DNA from: Streptomyces sp. AW19M42
GTDB taxonomy: Bacteria; Actinomycetota; Actinomycetes; Streptomycetales; Streptomycetaceae
DNA: 62,680 nucleotides
Direction of reading: 5' to 3'
NCBI GenBank assembly: GCA_000470535.1
Contig: CBRG010000143.1
Location: 1 to 62,680, forward strand
A model generated the notes under the pieces. It was not told the DNA's origin. It ran no database searches and saw only the letters and a program-made list of their open reading frames with translations. Both the position numbers and the translations under genes were made by a program. Positions 10,216-17,143 of this stretch are shown piece by piece; positions within the stretch are counted from its first letter, which is position 1, and every line of letters begins with the position of its first letter.

Positions 10216-10221
10216 AGCCTA
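10216..10221 (-). promoter_or_regulatory. Candidate -10 element for leaderless nth
   Basis: TAGGCT on the minus strand fits the TANNNT consensus of Streptomyces vegetative promoters. Transcription would start at or next to the GTG of nth, where no ribosome binding site is seen. Confidence 0.35.
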
Positions 10222-10315
10222 GAGCCAGGCACTGACATCCGCCCCGATCACCGATGATCCACCCCCAATCGGCCCCCTGGCGCACGTCTCGGCACGCACG
10301 TGCGTCAAACTGGTT

Positions 10316-10331
10316 TGTGATCGATCGCACT
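10316..10331. promoter_or_regulatory. Candidate Crp-binding site upstream of crp
   Basis: TGTGATCGATCGCACT is a near-palindrome fitting the Crp consensus TGTGA-N6-TCACA, with the GTG and CAC cores at the correct spacing. It is about 65 bp upstream of crp and about 110 bp from the divergent nth start, which suggests autoregulation. Confidence 0.5.
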
Positions 10332-10393
10332 GTTTTACCGTCCGGCATGATGGGGACCACGGTTCCCTGAACAGGCCGACAAGGAGAGAACTC

Positions 10394-11068
10394 GTGGACG
10401 ACGTTCTGCGGCGCGCCCCGCTTTTCGCGGCGCTCGATGACGAGCAGGCCGCGGAGCTCCGCGCCTCGATGAGTGAGGTGACCCTCGCGCGCGGCGACGC
10501 GCTGTTCCACGAGGGTGACCCGGGCGACCGCCTCTATGTGGTCACCGACGGCAAGGTGAAGCTCCACCGCACCTCCCCCGACGGCCGCGAGAACATGCTG
10601 GCTGTCCTCGGCCCCGGCGAGCTGATCGGTGAGCTGTCGCTCTTCGACCCGGGCCCGCGCACCGCCACCGCGACCGCGCTGACCGAGGTGAAGCTCCTCG
10701 GCCTCGGCCACGGTGACCTCCAGCCCTGGCTGAACGTACGCCCCGAGGTGGCCACGGCCCTGCTGCGCGCTGTCGCACGGCGCCTGCGCAAGACCAACGA
10801 CCAGATGTCCGACCTGGTCTTCTCCGACGTGCCGGGCCGTGTCGCCCGCGCGCTCCTCGACCTGTCGCGCCGCTTCGGCGTCCAGTCCGAGGAAGGCATT
10901 CACGTCGTGCACGACCTGACGCAGGAGGAGCTGGCCCAGTTGGTCGGTGCCTCCCGCGAGACGGTCAACAAGGCGCTGGCCGACTTCGCGGGCCGCGGCT
11001 GGCTGCGGCTGGAGGCCCGCGCGGTGATCCTGCTCGACGTGGAGCGGCTGGCCAAGCGGTCCCGCTGA
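10394..11068 (+). CDS. crp: Crp/Fnr-family cAMP receptor protein
   Basis: Global regulator of 224 residues. The N-terminal cyclic-nucleotide-binding barrel (about residues 10-120) includes DRLYVVTDGKVKLHR and GELIGELSLFDPGPRTATA. A dimerisation helix follows, then a winged helix-turn-helix near 165-200 with recognition helix GASRETVNKALADF. In S. coelicolor the orthologue (SCO3571) controls germination, growth and antibiotic synthesis. GTG start with AAGGAGAG 8 bp upstream. A likely autoregulatory site lies upstream and a strong terminator follows. Confidence 0.97.
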   Translation: MDDVLRRAPLFAALDDEQAAELRASMSEVTLARGDALFHEGDPGDRLYVVTDGKVKLHRTSPDGRENMLAVLGPGELIGELSLFDPGPRTATATALTEVKLLGLGHGDLQPWLNVRPEVATALLRAVARRLRKTNDQMSDLVFSDVPGRVARALLDLSRRFGVQSEEGIHVVHDLTQEELAQLVGASRETVNKALADFAGRGWLRLEARAVILLDVERLAKRSR

Positions 11069-11085
11069 CCCGTCGTCGTACCCAA

Positions 11086-11124
11086 CGCCCGAGGGGCCCG
11101 CCGATCCGGCGGGCCCCTCGGGCG
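11086..11124. terminator. Bidirectional terminator between crp and MBL hydrolase gene
   Basis: Perfect 18-bp inverted repeat (11086-11103 with 11107-11124) around a 3-nt loop, between the convergent crp and metallo-beta-lactamase-fold genes. It can serve both directions. Confidence 0.88.
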
Positions 11125-11147
11125 TCCGGCCTTGCCGGCAGGGACGC

Positions 11148-11978
11148 TCAGATCAGACCGTGCCCCTCCAGGTACTCCAGCTGTGCCAGCACCGAGAGCT
11201 CCGCCGCAGGCCACAGCGACGGATCCACGTCCGCGTACACGTGCGCCACCACCTCCGACGATGTCCGGAACCCGGCCTCCACGGCCGTCTCCACCTGGGC
11301 CAGCCGGTTCGCGCGGTGCGCCAGGTAGAACTCGACCGCGCCCTGCGCGTCGTCCAGCACCGGCCCGTGCCCCGGCAACACCGTGTGCACCCCGTCGTCG
11401 ACCGTCAGCGAACGCAGCCGCCGCAGCGAGTCGAGGTAGTCCCCGAGACGCCCGTCGGGGTGCGCCACCAGCGTCGTCCCGCGGCCGAGGATCGTGTCCC
11501 CCGTCAGCACCGCGCGGTCGGCGGGCAGATGGAACGAGAGCGAGTCCGCGGTGTGGCCCGGGGTCGGCACCACGTACATCTCAAGGCCGCCGGTCGTGAT
11601 CACGTCCCCCGTGCCCAGACCCTCGTCACCGAGACGCAGCCCGGGGTCGAGCGCGCGCACGTTCGTACGGGTCAGCTCCGCGAACCGCGCCGCGCCCTCC
11701 GCGTGGTCGGGGTGCCCGTGGGTGAGGAGCGTGAGCCCGACGCGGCGGCCCGCGCGCTCGGCGGTGTCGATGACGGCCCGCAGGTGGGCGTCGTCCAGCG
11801 GCCCCGGATCGATGACCACCGCGAGGTCCGAGTCGGGTTCGGCGACGATCCAGGTGTTGGTGCCGTCCAGCGTCATGGGCGACGCGTTGGGCGCGAGGAC
11901 GTTGACCGCGCGGGTGGTGGCGGGGCCGGAGAGCACCCCGCCGCGCGGCTGTCCGGGCAGCGCTGCCGCGTCACTCAT
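11148..11978 (-). CDS. Metallo-beta-lactamase-fold hydrolase
   Basis: 276-residue MBL-fold hydrolase resembling glyoxalase-II/LACTB2-type enzymes. The zinc motif His87-x-His89-x-Asp91-His92 (THGHPDHAEG) is intact. PTPGHTADS supplies a further His, LTGDTILG the bridging Asp and LPGHGP a late His. A C-terminal helical domain follows. The frame extends upstream, but ATG 11978 overlaps the Nudix stop as ATGA and gives the family N-terminus. Substrate unknown. Confidence 0.9.
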   Translation of the reverse strand: MSDAAALPGQPRGGVLSGPATTRAVNVLAPNASPMTLDGTNTWIVAEPDSDLAVVIDPGPLDDAHLRAVIDTAERAGRRVGLTLLTHGHPDHAEGAARFAELTRTNVRALDPGLRLGDEGLGTGDVITTGGLEMYVVPTPGHTADSLSFHLPADRAVLTGDTILGRGTTLVAHPDGRLGDYLDSLRRLRSLTVDDGVHTVLPGHGPVLDDAQGAVEFYLAHRANRLAQVETAVEAGFRTSSEVVAHVYADVDPSLWPAAELSVLAQLEYLEGHGLI

Positions 11979-12895
11979 GCCGCCCCACCGCCCGTGACGC
12001 CGGCCGCGTCCGTGCCGCCCTCGCCACCCGCCGGGATATGTTTGGTGAACTCCGCGTGCCCCGGCCAGCTCAGCACCAGCTCGTCGCCCTCCAGGCGCGC
12101 CTGTGCGAGTACGGGGGTGAGGTCCTGGGCCGATGACGCCTTCAGCGCCTGCGCGGCGGTGGCGTGGGCCCTGAGCCCGCGCAGCGTCGAGACCGTCGGC
12201 GGCATCATCAGCAGCTCCCCGCGGTCGTAGCCGTCGGCCGCCTCTCCCGGGCCGATCCACACCGTGCGGTCGGCCTCCGTGGAGGCGTTGCGGGTGCGCT
12301 GGCCGGCCGGGAGCGCGGCCACGAAGAACCAGGTGTCGTAACGGCGCGGTTCGAACTCCGGAGTGATCCAGCGCGCCCACGCACCGAGCAGATCCGAGCG
12401 GAGGACCAGCCCGCGGCGCTCCAGAAACCCCGCGAACGACAGCTCCCGTGCGACCAGCGCCTCGCGATCGGCCTCCCAGTCCGCGCCGGTGGTGTCCGTG
12501 ACGACGGTGTCCGCGGTCGGGCCCGCGAGCAGGACGCCCGCCTCCTCGTACGTCTCACGGACCGCCGCGCAGAGGATCGCCTGGGCCTCGGCGGGGGTGC
12601 CGACGCCGAGCCGCCGCGCCCAGCTCTCCAGCGCGGGCCCGGCCCAGCCGACGAGCCGGTCGTCGTCGCGCGGGTCGACGCCGCCACCCGGATAGGCGTA
12701 CGCCCCTCCGGCAAAGGCCATCGAGGTGCGCCGGCGCAGCATGTGGACAGTGGGCCCGCCCCCGGTACCCGCGACGGCGTCCCGGAGCAGCATCACGGTG
12801 GCGGCCCGACGGGGGGTCGCGGCCGTCAGTTCGCCGGTGGCGAGGGCTCTGATCCGGTCGGGCCATTCCGGTGGGTACCACTGACCATTGGACAT
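11975..12895 (-). CDS. Nudix hydrolase (NUDT19-like)
   Basis: 306-residue Nudix protein. The box starts at Gly70-Gly71-Gly72 in YPGGGVDPRDDD and, after a long insertion, resumes with Arg113-Glu-Thr-Tyr-Glu-Glu118-Ala-Gly120. This split box is typical of NUDT19-like CoA diphosphatases. It is translationally coupled to the MBL hydrolase by ATGA and is 165 bp downstream of the RidA gene, with a hairpin between. The link to MBL suggests a shared metabolite-repair role, which is inference. Confidence 0.88.
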   Translation of the reverse strand: MSNGQWYPPEWPDRIRALATGELTAATPRRAATVMLLRDAVAGTGGGPTVHMLRRRTSMAFAGGAYAYPGGGVDPRDDDRLVGWAGPALESWARRLGVGTPAEAQAILCAAVRETYEEAGVLLAGPTADTVVTDTTGADWEADREALVARELSFAGFLERRGLVLRSDLLGAWARWITPEFEPRRYDTWFFVAALPAGQRTRNASTEADRTVWIGPGEAADGYDRGELLMMPPTVSTLRGLRAHATAAQALKASSAQDLTPVLAQARLEGDELVLSWPGHAEFTKHIPAGGEGGTDAAGVTGGGAA

Positions 12896-12987
12896 GGCCG
12901 GAGGCTATCCGGAACCGCGAGGATGTTCGAGGGGGGCCGAGATCCGTACATGCCCCGTACACAGATGATCTGCTCCCGCAGACAGAA

Positions 12988-13020
12988 GATCCCGCCCGGT
13001 CGTCGTGACCGGACGGGATC
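12988..13020 (-). terminator. Terminator after RidA gene
   Basis: Inverted repeat 12988-13001 with 13007-13020, 13 of 14 positions paired, loop of 5. It lies 40 bp past the RidA stop on the minus strand and may attenuate read-through into the Nudix gene. Confidence 0.7.
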
Positions 13021-13060
13021 CGAGAAAGTCAGCGAAGTCAGCGGCTGGAGACCGGCCGGC

Positions 13061-13531
13061 TCAGACCCCGGTCAGCTCGACCTGGATCTCGACCTCGACC
13101 GGTGCGTCCAGCGGCAGCACCGCGACGCCCACGGCGCTGCGCGCGTGCACGCCCTTGTCCCCGAGGACGGCACCGAGCAGTTCGCTCGCGCCATTGATCA
13201 CGGCGGGCTGGCCGGTGAAGTCGGTGGCCGAGGCGACGAAGCCGACGACCTTCACGACGCGCGCGATCCGGTCCAGGTCTCCCGCGACCGACTTCACCGC
13301 GGCGAGCGCGTTGAGGGCACAGGTCTTCGCCAGCTCCTTGGCCTCGTCGGGCGTGACCTCCGCGCCGACCTTGCCGGTGACGGCGAGCTTGCCGTCCACC
13401 ATCGGCAGCTGGCCCGAGGTGTACACGTACACCCCGGACTGCACGGCCGGCTGGTACGAGGCCAGCGGCGGCACGACGGCCGGCAGGGGCAGCCCGAGCT
13501 CGGCGAGCTTCGCCTCGACGGCGCCCGCCAC
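13061..13531 (-). CDS. RidA-family (YjgF/UK114) enamine deaminase
   Basis: 156-residue RidA-family protein, a reactive-enamine/imine deaminase fold that protects PLP enzymes. The core is visible in YVYTSGQLPMVDGKL, KTCALNALAAVKSVAGDLDRI and a C-terminal strand LPLDAPVEVEIQVEL. The strict RidA Arg is not obvious, so this may belong to a RidA subfamily rather than canonical RidA. The start is GTG 13531, overlapping the upstream TAG as TAGTG with GGGAG upstream. A much longer open frame extends on this strand but is a shadow of the ArsA gene. Confidence 0.88.
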   Translation of the reverse strand: MAGAVEAKLAELGLPLPAVVPPLASYQPAVQSGVYVYTSGQLPMVDGKLAVTGKVGAEVTPDEAKELAKTCALNALAAVKSVAGDLDRIARVVKVVGFVASATDFTGQPAVINGASELLGAVLGDKGVHARSAVGVAVLPLDAPVEVEIQVELTGV

Positions 13532-13689
13532 TACTGCTTCTCCCGCTTCAGGTAGGCCACGAGCTGCTCGGGGTTGTTCGGGCCGGGAACGACCTGGACC
13601 AGCTCCCAGCCGTCCTCGCCCCAGGTGTCCAGAATCTGCTTGGTCGCGTGCACGAGAAGGGGCACGGTCGCGTATTCCCACTTGGTCAT
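13531..13689 (-). CDS. DUF4177-family small protein
   Basis: 52-residue protein MTKWEYATVPLLVHATKQ..., with EDGWELVQVVPGPN typical of DUF4177. Function unknown. It is coupled to the RidA gene by a 1-bp overlap and divergent from the ArsA-like operon. The small size and conservation of the pair are usual in Streptomyces. Confidence 0.85.
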   Translation of the reverse strand: MTKWEYATVPLLVHATKQILDTWGEDGWELVQVVPGPNNPEQLVAYLKREKQ

Positions 13690-13756
13690 GGCCCGACTGT
13701 AATGCCTGTGCAATCCACGGGACGCGCAGCCTCGTGCGTAGCCTGCGGTACGACTG

Positions 13757-13771
13757 GTTAGGCTCGAATAC
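13757..13771 (+). promoter_or_regulatory. Candidate leaderless promoter of ArsA-like operon
   Basis: TAGGCT followed by CGAATAC and then the GTG start, with no Shine-Dalgarno. The arrangement mirrors that of nth and suggests transcription beginning at or near the start codon. Confidence 0.35.
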
Positions 13772-14761
13772 GTGAGCAGGTTCCAGGTCGTCAGCGGCAA
13801 GGGTGGTACCGGTAAGACCACGGTCGCCGCCGCCCTCGCGCTCGCCCTCGCGACCGAGGGCAGGCGCACCCTCCTCGTCGAGGTCGAGGGCAGACAGGGC
13901 ATCGCCCAGCTCTTCGAGGCGGATTCCCTCCCCTACGAGGAGCGCAAGATCGCCGTCGCACCGGGCGGCGGGGAGGTGTACGCCCTCGCGATCGACGCCG
14001 AACGCGCCCTCCTCGACTACCTCCAGATGTTCTACAAACTCGGCAGCGCGGGCCGGGCGCTCAAGAAGCTCGGCGCCATCGACTTCGCCACCACGATCGC
14101 GCCCGGCGTCCGGGACGTCCTGCTGACCGGCAAGGCCTGCGAGGCGGTGCGCCGCAAGGACAAGCAGAACCGGTTCGTCTACGACTACGTGATCATGGAT
14201 GCCCCGCCGACCGGCCGCATCACCCGCTTCCTCAACGTGAACGACGAGGTGGCGGGGCTGGCCCGGATAGGACCGATACACAATCAGGCCCAGGCCGTGA
14301 TGAGGGTGCTGAAGTCCCCCGAGACCGCGGTCCACCTGGTGACCCTCCTGGAGGAGATGCCCGTCCAGGAGACCGCCGACGGCATCGCCGAGCTCCAGGC
14401 GGCCGAGCTGCCGGTGGGCCGGGTCATCGTGAACATGGTGCGCCCGCATCTGCTGGACGAGGACGCGCTGCGCACCGCCGCGGGCGGCCGCCGCAAGGAG
14501 ATCGCCAAAGCTCTCACCCGGGCAGGCGTGACCGGCTCGGCGGCCCTCGTACGCCCGCTGCTCGCCCAGGCCGCCGAGCACGCCCAGCGGGTCGAGCTGG
14601 AGCGTGAACAGCGCGCCGTACTGACAGGCCTCGGACTTCCGGGTTACGAACTCCCGCTGATCGGCGAGGGTGTGGACCCGGCCGGACTGTACGAGCTGGC
14701 GATGGAGCTGCGTAAGCAAGGCGTGGGCGAAGGGGCGGCGGGACAAGGGGTGGGTTCATGA
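13772..14761 (+). CDS. ArsA/GET3-family ATPase, first of pair
   Basis: 329-residue SIMIBI-class ATPase with an N-terminal deviant Walker A GKGGTGKTT (residues 9-17, signature Lys10 and Lys15) and switch region VIMDAPPTGRITRF. Members resemble arsenite-pump/GET3 ATPases, but no arsenic genes are nearby. In actinobacteria this pair sits next to wblA and is of unknown function. It overlaps the second ATPase by ATGA, so the two probably form a heteromer. Confidence 0.9.
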   Translation: MSRFQVVSGKGGTGKTTVAAALALALATEGRRTLLVEVEGRQGIAQLFEADSLPYEERKIAVAPGGGEVYALAIDAERALLDYLQMFYKLGSAGRALKKLGAIDFATTIAPGVRDVLLTGKACEAVRRKDKQNRFVYDYVIMDAPPTGRITRFLNVNDEVAGLARIGPIHNQAQAVMRVLKSPETAVHLVTLLEEMPVQETADGIAELQAAELPVGRVIVNMVRPHLLDEDALRTAAGGRRKEIAKALTRAGVTGSAALVRPLLAQAAEHAQRVELEREQRAVLTGLGLPGYELPLIGEGVDPAGLYELAMELRKQGVGEGAAGQGVGS

Positions 14762-16224
14762 CATCGGACAGGAACGGCGGCCCGGACGGGAACGACAACC
14801 GGAACGGCGGCCCGGACGGGAACGACGACCGGAACGGTGACGGCGCCCTCACCGCGACCGCCCTCGACACCGACGCCCTCCTCGACGACCCGGACATCCG
14901 GATCATCGTGTGCTGCGGCTCAGGCGGAGTCGGCAAGACCACGACCGCCGCGGCGCTCGGGGTACGCGCGGCCGAGCGCGGCCGCAAGGTCGTCGTCCTC
15001 ACCATCGACCCGGCCCGCAGGCTCGCCCAGTCCATGGGCATCGACTCGCTGGACAACGTCCCCCGCCGGGTGAAGGGCATCGACGCGAAGGGCGCCGGCG
15101 AGCTGCACGCCATGATGCTCGACATGAAGCGGACCTTCGACGAGATCGTCGAGGCGCACGCGGACGGCGAGCGGGCCCGCGCGATTCTGGAGAACCCCTT
15201 CTACCAGTCCCTGTCGGCCGGTTTCGCGGGCACGCAGGAGTACATGGCGATGGAGAAGCTCGGTCAGCTCAGGGCGCGCGAGGAGTGGGACCTGATCGTC
15301 GTCGACACCCCGCCGTCGCGTTCGGCGCTTGATTTCCTGGACGCGCCGAAGCGGCTCGGCTCGTTCCTGGACGGGAAGTTCATCAAGTTGCTGATGGCCC
15401 CGGCGAAAATGGGCGGCCGGGCGGGGATGAAGTTCCTCAATGTGGGCATGTCGATGATGACCGGGACGCTCGGGAAGCTGCTCGGCGGCCAGTTCCTGAG
15501 GGACGTACAGACCTTCGTCGCCGCGATGGACACCATGTTCGGCGGGTTCCGCACCCGCGCCGATGCCACGTTCAAGCTGCTCCAGGCACCGGGCACGGCG
15601 TTCCTCGTCGTCGCGACGCCGGAGCGGGACGCGCTCCGCGAGGCGGCGTACTTCGTGGAGCGGCTGGCCGCGGAGGACATGCCGCTGGCGGGGCTGGTCC
15701 TCAACCGGGTGCACGACAGCGAGGCGGCCCGGCTCTCGGCCGGGCAGGCACTGGCCGCCGCGGAAAATCTTGATGCGGCCGGCATTGTGGATCAGAGGGC
15801 CGGGAAGGCTGGACTTCATGAGCCCGCCGACTCCCCCGCGGCCGGGACCGCACAGACCACGGACACCGCTGGAGCCGCCGCCCCCGACCTGTCCGAGGAT
15901 GTCTCGGAACACGAGCACGAACACGAGCCCACCGACGTACCAGAGGCCACACACAAGGCTGACGCAGACGCAGATGCCCCCGCTGACCCTGCCGGCCCCG
16001 CTGTCTCCGTGGATCAGCTGACCGCCGGTCTGTTGCATCTGCACGCCGAAAGGATGCAGGTGGTCGCGCGGGAACAGCACACACGCGAACGTTTCACCGC
16101 GCAGCATCCCGAGGTGGCCGTGACAGCGGTGGCCGCGCTGCCCGGAGATGTCCATGACCTCGCAGGGCTGCGAGCCATCGGGGACCGGCTCGCGACCGGT
16201 TCCGATCCGGCCGGAGCTGAGTAA
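14758..16224 (+). CDS. ArsA/GET3-family ATPase, second of pair
   Basis: 488-residue ATPase with P-loop GSGGVGKTT (residues 54-62) and DTPPSRSALDF switch. The first 35 residues are Asn/Gly/Asp repeats encoded by a 30-bp tandem repeat. A long acidic, His/Glu- and Ala-rich insertion (about residues 350-420, EHEHEHEP) interrupts the C-terminal part before the conserved HLHAERMQVVAREQ helix. Both low-complexity parts look like lineage-specific expansions. It is coupled to the first ATPase and convergent with wblA. Confidence 0.9.
   Translation: MTSDRNGGPDGNDNRNGGPDGNDDRNGDGALTATALDTDALLDDPDIRIIVCCGSGGVGKTTTAAALGVRAAERGRKVVVLTIDPARRLAQSMGIDSLDNVPRRVKGIDAKGAGELHAMMLDMKRTFDEIVEAHADGERARAILENPFYQSLSAGFAGTQEYMAMEKLGQLRAREEWDLIVVDTPPSRSALDFLDAPKRLGSFLDGKFIKLLMAPAKMGGRAGMKFLNVGMSMMTGTLGKLLGGQFLRDVQTFVAAMDTMFGGFRTRADATFKLLQAPGTAFLVVATPERDALREAAYFVERLAAEDMPLAGLVLNRVHDSEAARLSAGQALAAAENLDAAGIVDQRAGKAGLHEPADSPAAGTAQTTDTAGAAAPDLSEDVSEHEHEHEPTDVPEATHKADADADAPADPAGPAVSVDQLTAGLLHLHAERMQVVAREQHTRERFTAQHPEVAVTAVAALPGDVHDLAGLRAIGDRLATGSDPAGAE
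14771..14837 (+). repeat. 30-bp tandem repeat in the ArsA-like gene
   Basis: A 30-bp unit starting GGAACGGCGGCCCGGACGGG is present twice (14771-14800, 14801-14830) plus a third partial copy to 14837. It encodes repeated RNGGPDGND and stays in frame, so copy-number changes would be tolerated. Confidence 0.8.
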
Positions 16225-16257
16225 CCACCCCGTAATCCGTCGTGCGCGCCAGTATCC

Positions 16258-16321
16258 ATCCGAAGCACACGTCATCCGCAGTACACGTCGCGTCGGTATC
16301 CGAAGCACACGTCATCCGCAG
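16258..16321. repeat. 24-bp direct repeat between ArsA-like gene and wblA
   Basis: An identical 24-mer beginning ATCCGAAGCACACGTCATCC occurs at 16258-16281 and 16298-16321, with a 40-bp period, in the convergent gap between the second ATPase and wblA. No gene or clear terminator is present there. Function unknown. Confidence 0.8.
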
Positions 16322-16394
16322 GACGCGTGAGGACCCACCCCGCCCGCACGCGTAGTCGCCCCACTGGGCCGGACCGCTCGCCCACCGTCCGGGG

Positions 16395-16745
16395 TTACCC
16401 CACGGCGGCGAGCGTCTCGTGCAGTTCCTCGTCCTCCAGCCCGATCGCCACGGGCAGGATGCCCGTGGACCGCTCGTACTCGCTGCGTGCGGTCTCCAGC
16501 AGCCGGCGCCAGGACGTGACGGTCGGGCGCCTGCGCAGCAGTGCGCGGCGCTCCCGCTCGGTCATTCCGCCCCAGACGCCGAACTCGACGCGATTGTCCA
16601 GCGCATCGGCCAGGCACTCGGTCCGCACCGGACATCCGGTGCACACCGCCTTGGCCCTGTTCTGCGCTGCCCCTTGTACGAATAGTTCATCCGGATCGGT
16701 AGTGCGGCAGGCTGCCTGCGCACTCCAGTCGGTTACCCAGCCCAT
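16395..16745 (-). CDS. wblA: WhiB-like regulator WblA
   Basis: 116-residue WhiB-like iron-sulfur transcription factor. The four cluster cysteines Cys13, Cys35, Cys38 and Cys44 follow C-x21-C-x2-C-x5-C, and the G[VI]WGG turn (FGVWGGM) precedes the basic ERRALLRRRP segment. The sequence and the adjacent PBP and ArsA pair identify it as WblA, which in S. coelicolor (SCO3579) represses antibiotic production and is needed for sporulation. I chose ATG 16745 because GGGAGAGGA lies 10 nt upstream; starts at 16796 or GTG 16802 would add up to 19 residues with weaker sites. Confidence 0.93.
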   Translation of the reverse strand: MGWVTDWSAQAACRTTDPDELFVQGAAQNRAKAVCTGCPVRTECLADALDNRVEFGVWGGMTERERRALLRRRPTVTSWRRLLETARSEYERSTGILPVAIGLEDEELHETLAAVG

Positions 16746-17143
16746 CCCGGCGCCGTCCTCTCCCGAATCGAGGCTCCCCCACGGCGACAGCGGCATATTC
16801 ACCGCTGCCAGTTGAGGACGTTACGGAAGGTGGCGACAGCACAACACCCCCTTCGGGCCCAATCTTGAATGGCCCGAACGGACTATGCGTATGCGGCAGA
16901 TCACCCAGGGGAGTGAGGTGAGGACATCCACGACTATCCCGAGAGAATCGGGACAGACCATCTGAGACACAACGGACGTTCGATGACACACGAGGCGTTT
17001 TCGGGAGCGCCTGAACCGTGGCCGAGTCATGCACAGGGTCATGCAGGGGGGGTTGATACGAAACCGGACTGCTGTGACAGTTGAGAGCAGCTTAGGCCAA
17101 GGCATATACGTGTGTCCGGCGAATGAGAACGTAGGCTGCCCCC
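16746..17143. promoter_or_regulatory. Divergent wblA / PBP promoter region
   Basis: About 400 bp of lower-GC intergenic DNA between divergent wblA and the PBP gene. It must hold the wblA promoter (under developmental control in other Streptomyces) and the PBP promoter. I can see no certain -35/-10 pair, and no strong Shine-Dalgarno precedes the PBP ATG. Confidence 0.5.

Noticed and set aside
13061..14746. 561-residue minus-strand open frame covering the RidA gene and the ArsA-like gene
   Set aside because: Only its last 156 residues are RidA-like. The rest is the antisense shadow of the ArsA-like ATPase, and the true start is GTG 13531.
13772..16224. Arsenic resistance operon
   Set aside because: The ATPases are ArsA-family by fold, but no arsB, arsC or arsR is present. 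The pair beside wblA is a conserved actinobacterial arrangement.
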